Counted from the first letter of the stretch, positions 51,769-61,547 are shown. The stretch is 64,000 nt of DNA from Clostridia bacterium (GCA_900767465.1 CAAGAW010000009.1:1-64000); one strand, 5' to 3'. The notes: a model not told the origin generated them from the sequence alone. Made by a program: numbers and translations.

Positions 51769-52992
51769 TTAAAATTCGGTTACGTCTTTGGATTTGCGCA
51801 CCTGCCATTTACCGCACGTGAAGTCGGGGAAGAACTGAACCGATCCGCCGCTTGCGACCGACTGTTCGCTAAGTACGCTGATCGCCATATAGGTGGCTGC
51901 GTCGTACACGTCGATGGGGAATTCTTCGCCGCGTTTAAGGCAATTGACGAAACATTCGAACTCGAAGTAGTCCATACCGCCGTGACCGGATTCGATCTGC
52001 TCTTTGGAAACCGACTTCCAGATCGGTGGCAGAAATTCGGGATGAGCGTCCGCGCTGTTAAGGAACTTGGGGTACATTTCGCTCGGCTCCCAGCCCTCTT
52101 CGTCGCCGTCGAAATACAACATATTCGCGTTCATATTGTAAAGCCCCTTCGAGCCGCGAACGACGAAATCGCGCGAGTAGAAACCGGGTAGAGTGGTATT
52201 AAGACGAAGCGTTACCGTTTCGCCGTTGGCGCAGGTGATAATCGTGGTTACGATATCGCCCTGACGAAACTCAACGTTCCGAAGTTCCGGAAACTCCTCC
52301 GGGCGGGCTGCAACGTATTCTTTAAGTCCGACCGACTTGCTTGCGACGGACACGAGCGAAACGAACTTGTTTCCGCGGTTGATATTAAGCAGTTTTGCAA
52401 TCGGACCAGCGTCGTGAGTGGGGTAGTTGTCGCAGTTGCGGTGAATATAATTGCGCAAACGGTAATGCCGTTTCTGACCGCCGGTTGCCACCTCGTTGCG
52501 GAGATCGTGAGTGTACGACCCTTCGCACGCAACGACCGTTCCGAGCGCGCCCGCACGGTATGCACCCGTCGCAAGCAGTTCGCTTCTTCCGAAACAGCAG
52601 TTTTCCATAAACATAAACGGCGTACCCGTTTCTTCCTGTGTATGAACGAGCGACCAGAGTTCTTCCATCGAAAAACACCCGCCAACTTCGAGGGCGACGG
52701 CAACGCCCGCCTTCAGCGCGGCAATCGCGACTTCGATATGCCACTCCCACGAGCAGGAAATAAGTACCGCGTCCGTCTTTACCTCGGCAAGCAAAAGCTT
52801 ATAGTCGGCGTATTCTTTCGCCGCCGGACGACCGACTTTTGCGAGTATATCGTTTGCGTTTGCCGTTCTGTCCGGATAAACGTCGCAAACCGCAACGACG
52901 TCTACATCGTCGCGTTTTACGAGGATATCGCGCAAAAGGCTCGTTCCGCGCTTTCCGAGTCCGATAACGGAAATCGAAATTCCGTCTTTCAT
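51769..52992 (-). CDS. Gfo/Idh/MocA-fold protein, GH109-like (copy 2)
   Basis: 407 residues, the same length as copy 1 (21926-23149). They differ at roughly 55-60 positions, concentrated in the first 65 residues and around 165-175 and 220-235. Long blocks such as residues 90-160 are identical or nearly so. NAD motif VIGLGKRGTS and the GH109-like NYPTHDAGP region are conserved. ATG 52992 is chosen because GGAGGG lies just upstream; the ATG at 53007 overlaps that ribosome site. It has its own promoter and leader hairpin matching copy 1. Cytoplasmic. Either GalNAc-type glycosidase or sugar oxidoreductase. Confidence 0.85.
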   Translation of the reverse strand: MKDGISISVIGLGKRGTSLLRDILVKRDDVDVVAVCDVYPDRTANANDILAKVGRPAAKEYADYKLLLAEVKTDAVLISCSWEWHIEVAIAALKAGVAVALEVGGCFSMEELWSLVHTQEETGTPFMFMENCCFGRSELLATGAYRAGALGTVVACEGSYTHDLRNEVATGGQKRHYRLRNYIHRNCDNYPTHDAGPIAKLLNINRGNKFVSLVSVASKSVGLKEYVAARPEEFPELRNVEFRQGDIVTTIITCANGETVTLRLNTTLPGFYSRDFVVRGSKGLYNMNANMLYFDGDEEGWEPSEMYPKFLNSADAHPEFLPPIWKSVSKEQIESGHGGMDYFEFECFVNCLKRGEEFPIDVYDAATYMAISVLSEQSVASGGSVQFFPDFTCGKWQVRKSKDVTEF

Positions 52993-53002
52993 AAATTCCC
53001 TC

Positions 53003-53056
53003 CGCATTTTTGCGTATTGTCAACAATATTGTATAATAAAAAAGAAGTAAAGTCAA
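53003..53056 (-). promoter_or_regulatory. promoter and leader hairpin of GH109-like copy 2
   Basis: Minus-strand TTGACT (53056-53051), 17-base spacer, TACAAT (53033-53028). The leader holds CGCA-loop-TGCG (53003-53014) directly before GGAGG, as in copy 1. Confidence 0.65.
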
Positions 53057-53372
53057 CCCGACCGTTTGCAGAAATTGCATTTTCAGTTTGCAAATATTGC
53101 ATTTCCTGCATGTTAAGAAAGAGTATGGAAAACCGCAACCGCGCAAGCGACGGACGCGCCCCATGGGGTTGTTGCCCAAGAAGTCGACGCTTTTTAATAT
53201 GTCATTATTTATGCCTGTATGTGTGCGTTTGGGTGCAAATTTTATCGTTTTTCCATACAGTTTGTGTCAAAACTTGCGAGTCCGTTTCAATTCGTATTTA
53301 TGCTTTGATATGCGAGTGAATATATAAATAATAAATATAAAACGGACATTTGCGAGCTTATAACGTTCGGTT
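53057..53372. other. intergenic gap without a recognised feature
   Basis: AT-rich sequence between the divergently placed GH109-like promoter and the end of the cassette B AraC gene. A repeated TTGCA motif (near 53067, 53077, 53090 and 53098) could be a regulator site for the GH109-like gene. No gene or clear hairpin was seen. Confidence 0.3.
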
Positions 53373-54284
53373 TTACTCAAAAAATTGCAGATTTGTTGCG
53401 TCGTCGTATTGAAAGTTTCTCGATTTCAGATATTCGACGTAGTGGGAAGGCGACAGTCCGGTTACTTTTTTGAAAGATTTGGAAAAATATTGTACGGTAT
53501 CGAAATCAAGATATTCGCTTATCTGTGTTAAGGACATATCCGTTTTTGCCATCAGTTCTTTTGCTTTGGAAATGCGCATTTCGGCAAAGTATGCCATTAT
53601 CGATTTACCCGTCGTTTGTTTGAAAAGAGAGCATATTCTTGGGATACTGTAACCTATATATGACGAAATCCGGTTCAGGCTGATTTTGGAACGGATATTT
53701 TCCTGCATACATTTTATGATTTCCGAAACGACCGAATGTTTGCTCGGTGACGATGTGGTCGGTTCGTCCTTGTGTGTCTCGCGTTCGTTGTAGCGGATAA
53801 GCTCTATTAGCAGTAATTCCATAAGACTTTTAATAATTTGTCCGCTTGCGTATTCCCTTTGCTTGTTTGTCGGGGGAATAGAATTTTTGTTTGCAAAATA
53901 AACGAGCCCTTCGTCTACTATCGTCATAATGTAATTTTTGAGTTTGGGAGTGATATTTATCGGTTTGTGTGCGATTTCGTACAGTTTTTCGCACTCGCAA
54001 TCGAAACTTAAAAAATACATATTGCACGATACGTTATTTGCGCGTATTTTGTGCTTTTCGTTCGGAGTATGCAAAAAGACCTGTCCCTTAGTTACGGTTT
54101 TATCGTATTTGGGTGTTTCGATGATAACTTCGCCGCTGTTTACGTAAATTAGTTCCCACGGTTTGTGCCATTCGCCGTCGAAAACGAATTTCGGCGCGTA
54201 GAAATACGCATAGGTGGAATACATTTTTTCTATACGCAAATCGCTTTCAAGAATGGAAGGTTCCAAATTTTTATATTTGTACAT
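53373..54284 (-). CDS. AraC-family regulator of cassette B, probably from a leaderless mRNA
   Basis: 303 residues. N-terminal cupin-like sensor (WELIYVNSGEVIIETP) and a C-terminal pair of helix-turn-helix motifs (LNRISSYIGYSIPRICSLFK, LTQISEYLDFDTVQYFSKSF). I start at ATG 54284; the longer frame begins inside the -35 box. The promoter TTGACA-17-TAAAAT ends seven bases before the ATG and there is no Shine-Dalgarno, so the message is probably leaderless, like the cassette A regulator. It is divergent from the transporter genes starting at 54446 and is more AT-rich than its cassette A counterpart. Confidence 0.88.
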   Translation of the reverse strand: MYKYKNLEPSILESDLRIEKMYSTYAYFYAPKFVFDGEWHKPWELIYVNSGEVIIETPKYDKTVTKGQVFLHTPNEKHKIRANNVSCNMYFLSFDCECEKLYEIAHKPINITPKLKNYIMTIVDEGLVYFANKNSIPPTNKQREYASGQIIKSLMELLLIELIRYNERETHKDEPTTSSPSKHSVVSEIIKCMQENIRSKISLNRISSYIGYSIPRICSLFKQTTGKSIMAYFAEMRISKAKELMAKTDMSLTQISEYLDFDTVQYFSKSFKKVTGLSPSHYVEYLKSRNFQYDDATNLQFFE

Positions 54285-54291
54285 AATCGGA

Positions 54292-54320
54292 ATTTTAGCA
54301 TATAAAATCAATCTTGTCAA
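54292..54320 (-). promoter_or_regulatory. promoter of the cassette B AraC gene
   Basis: Minus-strand TTGACA (54320-54315), 17-base spacer, TAAAAT (54297-54292), seven bases before the ATG at 54284. Confidence 0.7.
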
Positions 54321-54370
54321 CTAATTTATCATTACGATAAGATTTTATAACTCTTTAATAAATTCATATA

Positions 54371-54399
54371 TTGTTTTTTGTATTTTCTTATGTTAAAAT
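54371..54399 (+). promoter_or_regulatory. promoter of the cassette B transporter operon
   Basis: TTGTTT (54371-54376), 17-base spacer, TAAAAT (54394-54399). A small palindrome TTATC-ATTAC-GATAA (about 54326-54340) lies upstream and could be an activator site. Confidence 0.5.
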
Positions 54400-54445
54400 T
54401 AGAAAAACGACGGATGAGTTATACTTATGTATAGCGGGAGGAATA

Positions 54446-55399
54446 ATGACTGAACAGAAGCTGTTGTGCGAACGGTTGTCTAAGGGCAAAAACGTTAGAA
54501 AAAGGCGAGAGTTGATTTTTCTGATTGTGCTTTTGGGCATACCTACTCTGCATTGGTTTATTTTTTGGCTTTATGTTAATATGAGTTCGTTCGCGCTTGC
54601 GTTTAAGACGCAGACCGGCGAGTGGAGTCTTTTTAATTTTCAGATGTTCTGGCAGTCGTTCACAAGTCCTTACGGTACGACGGTCGGGCGGTCGCTTGTA
54701 AATACGTTGAAATATTGGGCGGTAAGCATAGGAATCAATTTTCCGCTCAGCATATGTATCGCGTACTTTCTTTTTAAGAAAATACGTTTCTATAAATTTT
54801 TCCGCGTTGTGTTTTTCCTGCCTTCGATTGTAACTCCGATTATTTTGGTAAGCGTTTACAATATGACGATTTTGCCGGGCAGGCTGTGGGATATGTTTCT
54901 GAAAATGTTCGGCGGTTCGGTACCGGAGTGGGGATACCTTAACGACGAATCGACTGCGACAAACGCCATACTTGTTTACAGCGCGTGGACGGGGTTTGGC
55001 AGTAATGTCGTACTGATTGGCAGCGCTATGGCGCGCGTTCCCGATTCGGTGTTGGAAGCGGCTAAATTAGACGGGTGCAAGCCCTTTCGTGAAATCGTAC
55101 AGATTATTCTTCCGCTCATCTGGCCGACGCTTAGTACTCTTATCTTACTGTCGCTCACGAGCTTTTTCTCGACGAGCGGACCGATTTTGCTTTTTGCTCC
55201 CGACGGCAATGCAGGTACGTCGACGTTGAGCTATTGGATATTCAAGCAGGTTTACGGCTCAGGCGAGTTCGGGCAAATGGGCGGTACGCAAAACTACGGT
55301 CTGGTCAGCGCGACGGGGTTGATTTTTACGGTAATATGGGTACCTGTCATTCTGTTCGTCCGTTGGCTAATGGATAAAATTCCTTCGGTGGAGTATTGA
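54446..55399 (+). CDS. ABC sugar transporter permease 1, cassette B
   Basis: 317 residues, six predicted helices, EAA loop LEAAKLDGCKPFREI followed by LPLIWP. ATG 54446 is chosen for its GGGAGG site; the frame from 54371 starts in the promoter. Paralogue of 27048-28028. The next gene starts two bases after its stop codon. Confidence 0.9.
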   Translation: MTEQKLLCERLSKGKNVRKRRELIFLIVLLGIPTLHWFIFWLYVNMSSFALAFKTQTGEWSLFNFQMFWQSFTSPYGTTVGRSLVNTLKYWAVSIGINFPLSICIAYFLFKKIRFYKFFRVVFFLPSIVTPIILVSVYNMTILPGRLWDMFLKMFGGSVPEWGYLNDESTATNAILVYSAWTGFGSNVVLIGSAMARVPDSVLEAAKLDGCKPFREIVQIILPLIWPTLSTLILLSLTSFFSTSGPILLFAPDGNAGTSTLSYWIFKQVYGSGEFGQMGGTQNYGLVSATGLIFTVIWVPVILFVRWLMDKIPSVEY

Positions 55400-55400
55400 C

Positions 55401-56309
55401 ATGGAAAACAATTTGACTCCGATAGTTAAAAAGAACCGTCTGCCGCTTAAAGAGCGGATAACTTCGCAAAAGGTGTTATTTGCCTTTGTGTTCGTGCTGT
55501 TTTCGATTTACGCGCTTTCTATGTTCATTCCGTTCGGCATGCTTGTGGTTTACAGCTTCGAAGACAAGATTATGTACGAAATAAATCTCGGGCAACCGTT
55601 TGCTTTCCCCAAAGAGTTCGTTTTCGACAACTATATTTATGCGTTCAAGGAACTTAAATTCAGAGATACGGGCTTTTTAGGAATGGTATTCAACAGCGTC
55701 TGGTATACCGCCATTGCTACCGCTTGCCCGTTGTTTATGAATATTTGCGTCGGTTATGCTGTATCGAAGTACAAGTTCAAACTGCGCAACGTCTACTACG
55801 GCGTTATCGTATTCTGTATGACCGTGCCCATTATCGGAACGACGGGCGCGACGATGCAGTTGTATTCCAATCTGAACCTTTACAACACGGGACCGCTGTT
55901 GCACTTTGTTACGCACTTGGGCGCGGGCGGCGTAGGCTTTTTGGTAATATACGCGTTTTTCAAGAATATTTCCTGGGAGTATGCCGAAGCGGCGCTTATC
56001 GACGGGGCGGGACACTTCACCGTGTTTTTTAAGATTATGCTTCCTATGGCTGTTCCCGTTGTGGGCGCGTTGGCGCTGTTGAACGGAATCGGCGCGTGGA
56101 ACGCATATATGGACGTATTGCTTTACAATCCGGATTGGCCGACGCTTGCCAGCGGATTGTACGGTCTGTCGAGAACGTTGCCGCGGTTGGGCAATACGCC
56201 CGCTTATTATGCCGCGCTTGTTATTGCGCTCATTCCGATTTTGGTGCTGTTCTGCATATTCTCGGATAAAATTATGAAGAATTTTTCGGTCGGCGGACTG
56301 AAAGGTTGA
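55401..56309 (+). CDS. ABC sugar transporter permease 2, cassette B
   Basis: 302 residues, exactly the length of its cassette A paralogue. EAA loop AEAALIDGAGHFTVFF and the same C-terminus SVGGLKG. The ribosome site (GGTGGAG) lies inside the end of the preceding gene, so translation is coupled. Confidence 0.9.
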   Translation: MENNLTPIVKKNRLPLKERITSQKVLFAFVFVLFSIYALSMFIPFGMLVVYSFEDKIMYEINLGQPFAFPKEFVFDNYIYAFKELKFRDTGFLGMVFNSVWYTAIATACPLFMNICVGYAVSKYKFKLRNVYYGVIVFCMTVPIIGTTGATMQLYSNLNLYNTGPLLHFVTHLGAGGVGFLVIYAFFKNISWEYAEAALIDGAGHFTVFFKIMLPMAVPVVGALALLNGIGAWNAYMDVLLYNPDWPTLASGLYGLSRTLPRLGNTPAYYAALVIALIPILVLFCIFSDKIMKNFSVGGLKG

Positions 56310-56341
56310 TAAAGTAAAATGTAGAGGAGAAAAAGAAAATT

Positions 56342-57961
56342 ATGAAAAAGATTTTGGCTTCACTGTTATCGTTACTGCTTGTTACCGCGATGTGCATCGG
56401 TTGCGGAAATAAGATTGACCCTAACGACACGCAAAAGTTGGAAATTTATCTGTACAACGCGGGCTATGGCTATAAGTGGTGCGAAGACCTGCTCGATGCG
56501 TTCAAGGAAGAAGATTGGGTCAAGGAGAAATATCCCGACCTGAAAATCAATTTTGAAAAGGACGAGTTGCAAACCCGCGCACGGGAACTTATGACCGCCA
56601 GCAAAAAGATTAATAAGTACGAGATAGTTATGGGTTCTAACTTAGAGGGAATTCTTACTCCCGACGCGGGCGTGGAAGATTTGACCGAGTCGGTATATAA
56701 CAGCGAAGTGCCCGGCGAGAACGGCGTGCTGTATAAGGATAAACTGATTCCGAGCTTTCTCGGCAGTGCGGTATACGTGGGCAAAGACACGCAAAGCAGT
56801 AGTAATAAGTATTATCAGACAAACTGGGGCGGCGGTATGACGGGACTTATCTACAACGAAGATAGGCTTACTGCGCTCGGGTTCGCCGTTCCTAACACGA
56901 CCGACGAACTGGTTAATATAATGCAGAACGTCAAGGCTCTCGGCGGAAGCAATCCCGCTTACAAGCAGACGACTTCGCTCGTAACTTACGGCGCTTCGGC
57001 ATACTGCAATTATTTGTACTATATTTGGTGGGCGCAGTACCAGACCGTCGAAGAATACGTAAACTTCTACAACGGAATCGACAGCGACACTATGTCGCGT
57101 TCGCCCGAAATATTCCGTCAGCAGGGACTGTTGAAAAGTATGGAAGTTTTGGAGAATATGATGCACCGCGATAACGGACTGACCTGGCTCAATCCGTCTA
57201 CGGGCAGAGAAGCGTACCGCGAAACGCAGAACCGTTTGCAACGCGGCGACGGTCTTTTTATGGCAAACGGCGACTGGGTTGACAACGAGCTTGCTTCGTT
57301 CCGCGAAGGGCTTATCAAGGTAAATGGTCGCGCCGATACCGTTAAGATGATGCGCACGCCCGTCATAAGCGCAATTATCGAGCGCACGCCGTCCATTCCC
57401 GACGACGCTACTTTATCCGAAGTGGTAAAAGCCGTCGACAACGGACAGACGGGCTACCCGGGTGTGTCCGACGAAGATTTTGCGGCGATAGTCGCGGCGC
57501 GCAACGTTGTATATTCAATCGGACCGGGACACAACGCTTATATTCCGTCTTATGCGTCGGGTAAAGAAGTTGCCGTCGATTTCCTGAGATTTATGGCTAC
57601 GGATAAAGCTAACGAGATTTACATTCGGTCTACTAACGGAGCGTCGCTTCCGTTTCAGTATAATCTTAAAGAGAAGAACCCCGAGCTGTTTGACCGAATT
57701 TCTCCGTTGCAACAAGGCCGTATCGAATATTTCTCCCAAATGGATATAAATATCCTGCCGTCGCAGGCGTCCTTCCCGTTGGTTCGTTACGGCGGGCTGA
57801 GCTCCATGAAAACGGGTTCGCCGCTGACCGAGTTCACGGGCGGCGCGGACAAGGGCGGTTACGGTTCGGTTGCCGAATCGGTGTTCGAGCGCGAGTATAA
57901 ATATTGGACGGACAATAACAATGCCAACTGGCGTTCGATGCTGTCGCAATCGGGCGTATAG
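56342..57961 (+). CDS. ABC sugar-binding lipoprotein, cassette B
   Basis: 539 residues, lipobox CIGC (Cys21). Paralogue of the cassette A protein (541 residues), sharing LEIYLYNAGYG, GLIYNEDRL, a YNGIDxDTMSRSPEIFRQ stretch and GDWVDNE in the same order. The two cassettes probably bind related but different oligosaccharides. RBS AGAGGAG. Confidence 0.9.
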   Translation: MKKILASLLSLLLVTAMCIGCGNKIDPNDTQKLEIYLYNAGYGYKWCEDLLDAFKEEDWVKEKYPDLKINFEKDELQTRARELMTASKKINKYEIVMGSNLEGILTPDAGVEDLTESVYNSEVPGENGVLYKDKLIPSFLGSAVYVGKDTQSSSNKYYQTNWGGGMTGLIYNEDRLTALGFAVPNTTDELVNIMQNVKALGGSNPAYKQTTSLVTYGASAYCNYLYYIWWAQYQTVEEYVNFYNGIDSDTMSRSPEIFRQQGLLKSMEVLENMMHRDNGLTWLNPSTGREAYRETQNRLQRGDGLFMANGDWVDNELASFREGLIKVNGRADTVKMMRTPVISAIIERTPSIPDDATLSEVVKAVDNGQTGYPGVSDEDFAAIVAARNVVYSIGPGHNAYIPSYASGKEVAVDFLRFMATDKANEIYIRSTNGASLPFQYNLKEKNPELFDRISPLQQGRIEYFSQMDINILPSQASFPLVRYGGLSSMKTGSPLTEFTGGADKGGYGSVAESVFEREYKYWTDNNNANWRSMLSQSGV

Positions 57962-57982
57962 GATTATTTCCGAGGATTCTTT

Positions 57983-60379
57983 ATGAAAAGAAAAATTGTA
58001 GCGATATTGCTTAGCCTTGCCGTTGTGCTTAGCTTTGCCGGCTGTAACAAAGGCAAAGGTAAATCGGAGTCCGGCGATATTGAATTCTGGTCTACCTATG
58101 CGACCGAAAAGATATTGCAGGATAAAACCGATTTGTACGACGGCGTAAAGCTGAACGCCGAAATCAACGCAGACGCATGCAAGGGCGAGTATGAAAGCGC
58201 ACAGCTGATTATGACCGCAAACAAAGCGGTCAAAGCGTATGACGCCGAAATTACCGACCTTGTCGGACCCGACGGAGCAACGTTTCCGAAGTCGGCAATA
58301 AGTTTGCGCGTGCAGAAGTATATCAAAGTCGGCACGGTTTTATCAGGCTACAACAATCCGCCCGCGGGTATGTATCCCGACGCGTTGTTGCCGCTTGAAA
58401 CCGCGGTGGAGTATAAAGAAAACAGTATTGCCGCAGGTGAAAATCAGGGGCTTTATATAACGTTTAACGTTCCTGCCGATCAAAAGGCGGGCGCGTATAC
58501 GGGCAGCCTTAAAGTTAAGTACGACGGGAAAGAGAAAACCGTTCCCGTAAATCTGAACGTGTACGACGTTACGGTAAGTAAAGAAACGCGCAGTAAATCG
58601 TATTTCAATCTCGGATTTTCGCAACATCTGGGCGACGCGGACAGCACTCAATCTATGTGGCGCACGTATGCCGAAGCGTTGCTGGAATACCGCATATCTC
58701 CGAGTATAGTTATGCGAAATTACAGTGCGACGGAAGACGGTATGCGCGAGTACGTGGACGAAGTGTGGAACCTTATAGAAAATCACGGTATGTCCACAAT
58801 CAATTCTCCCTGGAAAAACGGTTCCGATCTTACGGCATTTTTGGTAGAGTTGGCAAAAAAGAGCGTACAGAAAGAGCGCAATCTGTTGGATATGACTATC
58901 GTAAAGGGACCCGACGAGCCGTCCGTAAGCGCGCTCGGCACCGTTACGACGTTTACTCAGAGTTTCAATACGGGCGTAAAGAACGCAATCGCCCGATTCG
59001 ACGAATTGGATGCGTCCGACGAATTTATAGACGAGCTTAAAGCGTCGGCGGAAAATATTCCGCTCATAATAGCTTTGCAGTACGACAGAAGCGAAGCGAC
59101 CAACGCGGCGGGCATAGATACTTATTGTCCGCTGTACGACAAGTACGACACGGAAGCGGGCAGAGCTCAGTATGACGATCAGTATAAGGGCAGATGGTGG
59201 TACGGTTGCGTAAACCCCCGTCCGCCTTATCCCACCTACCATACGGAAGACACGCTTGTTTCGGCACGCTCGGTCGGCTGGATGATGAGCGAGTACGACG
59301 TTATAGGCAATCTGTATTGGGCGACCACCGTATACGCCTATTATAACGGCGCGTCCTATCAGCCGATAGAAGATTATTACGATGGTTCGGCGACAAGATT
59401 CTACACCTGTAACGGCGACGGTTATCTGTTCTATCCCGGCACGCCTTACGGTCTGAGTAAACCCGTGAGTTCGCTCAGGTTAGAGGCTATACGCGACGGC
59501 AACGAAGAATACGAGCTGTGGTACGATTTGAAAGAAGCATACACGCAAGCGGGCGAATCGGCGGATGCGATTCAGCACGGCATTTCCGAACTGATATACT
59601 CGGGTACCAAGGTGCATTACGAGAATATTTCGGCTCGGTTTGCTTCCGCGAGAAAAGCAATGATACAGCTTGCGCTTTTGGCAAACAGTCCGGCAAACGT
59701 ACTCATTACCGACGTTACCGACGACAATCGGGGAACGGTTACCTTTACGGTAAGTTCGAAAAAAGGCTACACGGTTAAAAACGACGGTCAGACGCTCTCG
59801 GGAACGGATAACGGCGACCGTACCGTGTATACGGTAACGGTAAGACGCGATAAAGCGGTCAACGCTTTGGCTCTTAGCGCCGAAACGCAAGACGCCGTAT
59901 ATTCGTTTGAGCTCGACCTTGGCGGCAAAGTCGATTACCGTGCGGCAAGCGAGCTGTTAAACGACGACAACTCTTTTGCAAACGGCAACGCAAAGGTTAG
60001 CGCCGAGCTTGTAGGCGACAGTATAAAACTTACCGTCGGCGCGGTTACGGGCAAACATCAGAATATACGTTATAATTCGGCAGTGCTTAAATCTATAAGC
60101 GCAATCGACAAAAAACTCGTGCTGTTTATAAACAATCCCGGCGATACGGAAATCACGTTCAGAATTCTGATAAAACAGTCGGGCAGCGCGCTCAACAACG
60201 AGCTGTTCAGCGGTAAACTCGCGCCTAGCAAAGACAACGTTTTGGAAATAGATTTGACGGCTGTAAATATCGCAAACAACGGAACTATCGATTTTGCCGA
60301 TTTCTATTTCGCGTCCGCGGCGGGCGACCACGACGAAAAGACCGTGTATATTACGGGTCTTGCGATTTACGGGGCGTAA
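57983..60379 (+). CDS. GH123-type (PF13320, formerly DUF4091) glycosidase lipoprotein, cassette B
   Basis: 798 residues, lipobox FAGC (Cys21). N-terminal sandwich (about 30-190), barrel with the acid pair Asp311-Glu312 in KGPDEPS, RWWYGCVNPRPPYPTYHTED and GNLYWATT, then SSLRLEAIRDGNEEYELW and C-terminal beta modules. The family's characterised members are beta-N-acetylgalactosaminidases with an Asp-Glu pair. Surface anchored. Paralogue of 30607-33051 in the same operon position, and, unlike that copy, it keeps the DEP form of the motif. RBS GAGGA. Confidence 0.85.
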   Translation: MKRKIVAILLSLAVVLSFAGCNKGKGKSESGDIEFWSTYATEKILQDKTDLYDGVKLNAEINADACKGEYESAQLIMTANKAVKAYDAEITDLVGPDGATFPKSAISLRVQKYIKVGTVLSGYNNPPAGMYPDALLPLETAVEYKENSIAAGENQGLYITFNVPADQKAGAYTGSLKVKYDGKEKTVPVNLNVYDVTVSKETRSKSYFNLGFSQHLGDADSTQSMWRTYAEALLEYRISPSIVMRNYSATEDGMREYVDEVWNLIENHGMSTINSPWKNGSDLTAFLVELAKKSVQKERNLLDMTIVKGPDEPSVSALGTVTTFTQSFNTGVKNAIARFDELDASDEFIDELKASAENIPLIIALQYDRSEATNAAGIDTYCPLYDKYDTEAGRAQYDDQYKGRWWYGCVNPRPPYPTYHTEDTLVSARSVGWMMSEYDVIGNLYWATTVYAYYNGASYQPIEDYYDGSATRFYTCNGDGYLFYPGTPYGLSKPVSSLRLEAIRDGNEEYELWYDLKEAYTQAGESADAIQHGISELIYSGTKVHYENISARFASARKAMIQLALLANSPANVLITDVTDDNRGTVTFTVSSKKGYTVKNDGQTLSGTDNGDRTVYTVTVRRDKAVNALALSAETQDAVYSFELDLGGKVDYRAASELLNDDNSFANGNAKVSAELVGDSIKLTVGAVTGKHQNIRYNSAVLKSISAIDKKLVLFINNPGDTEITFRILIKQSGSALNNELFSGKLAPSKDNVLEIDLTAVNIANNGTIDFADFYFASAAGDHDEKTVYITGLAIYGA

Positions 60380-60389
60380 AGGAGAGCTT

Positions 60390-61547
60390 ATGAAAAGAAT
60401 TATTCGTATAGCATTGGTATGTATTCTTTCGCTTTGCTGTTTTACCGCGGCTTTGGGTTGTGGCGCGGAGGCACAGGTTTCGGACGAAGCAGTGTATTCC
60501 GATTTCGAAAACTATGTGCCCGATATTCAGCTTTGCCGCATTTCGTCAAACTTCGGCAAGGTGAGCGTCAACACGGATAAAGCCTACGTAAAGTCGGGTA
60601 ACCGTTCGGCGCGTATCGACCCCGTGGGCAACGGTTGGATGTACTTTCCCATGTATTCCGAAAACTTCGGGTTCGATTACACCGATTTTACTTATGTGAA
60701 TAGCGTGCGTTTGGATATGTACAATCCGCAACAGGAAGATAAAACCGTTCGAGTCGGGCTTATATCGAGGATAAACAATATAGATTCGTTCGACAAAGCA
60801 TACGATGAAGAATTTACGTTAAAGAACGGTTGGAACACGCTCGAATTTTACGTAGAGCCGAGTATCTTGGGCATCACGGCGGATATTACCGAAATTCAGG
60901 GTATAAGTTTATCGTTCGAGATGTGTAACGAATACGATATAACCGATAAAACGCCGCGCTATTATCTGGACGGCATAAAACTTATAAAAAGAGCCAAGCC
61001 GCATTCGGTTCAAACAAATATCGAGTTCGCCGAAAACGAAATTATGGATTTCGAGAAATTCTATCACGAGTATTTTACGGTAAACGATTTCGGCATCGAG
61101 ATGAGTATAGTAAAAACCGCCGATTACGGAATTGCAACCAAAACGGGCAACAAGGCATTACGAATGGTTATTCCGCAAGGAAATTCGGGAAGCTGGAATT
61201 ATTACCTGAAAATCACCGCGCCGTTTCTCAACGCGGGCGCGCTCGGTAAACTTACCGACGAGCAGTTTGAAAACGGCTACTTTGTCTGGGATTCATATAA
61301 CGGAGCGTCGGCGGATTACAACTGCGTAGGACTGTTTTTCGTAGGTTCGAGTACGACAAGCTACGGAGTGGGAACGCATCCCAAGCCCGGCGAGTGGACG
61401 ACGAACAGAATCAAGCTCACCGACATAGAGCAGAATATCCCCGGGTGGCGCGATAACACGGGAATGTTTGCGCTCAGTATAAAAGACAGTTTTTCTACGG
61501 ACAGAGAATTGTTTTTGGATAATTTCCGAATCGAATATGCGAAGTAA
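60390..61547 (+). CDS. lipoprotein with carbohydrate-binding-like domains, cassette B
   Basis: 385 residues, lipobox ALGC (Cys24). Two sandwich domains, the first with YSDFENY and NTDKAYVKSGNRSARI, the second beginning near ENEIMDFEKFY. Same position and plan as 33064-34293 in cassette A. ATG 60390 is chosen because AAGGAGAG precedes it and a lipoprotein signal begins there. Probable glycan-binding surface protein; ligand unknown. Confidence 0.8.
   Translation: MKRIIRIALVCILSLCCFTAALGCGAEAQVSDEAVYSDFENYVPDIQLCRISSNFGKVSVNTDKAYVKSGNRSARIDPVGNGWMYFPMYSENFGFDYTDFTYVNSVRLDMYNPQQEDKTVRVGLISRINNIDSFDKAYDEEFTLKNGWNTLEFYVEPSILGITADITEIQGISLSFEMCNEYDITDKTPRYYLDGIKLIKRAKPHSVQTNIEFAENEIMDFEKFYHEYFTVNDFGIEMSIVKTADYGIATKTGNKALRMVIPQGNSGSWNYYLKITAPFLNAGALGKLTDEQFENGYFVWDSYNGASADYNCVGLFFVGSSTTSYGVGTHPKPGEWTTNRIKLTDIEQNIPGWRDNTGMFALSIKDSFSTDRELFLDNFRIEYAK

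Noticed and set aside
52414..53319. 301-residue open frame on the plus strand
   Set aside because: Mostly antisense to GH109-like copy 2 and then runs through its promoter; no start signals.
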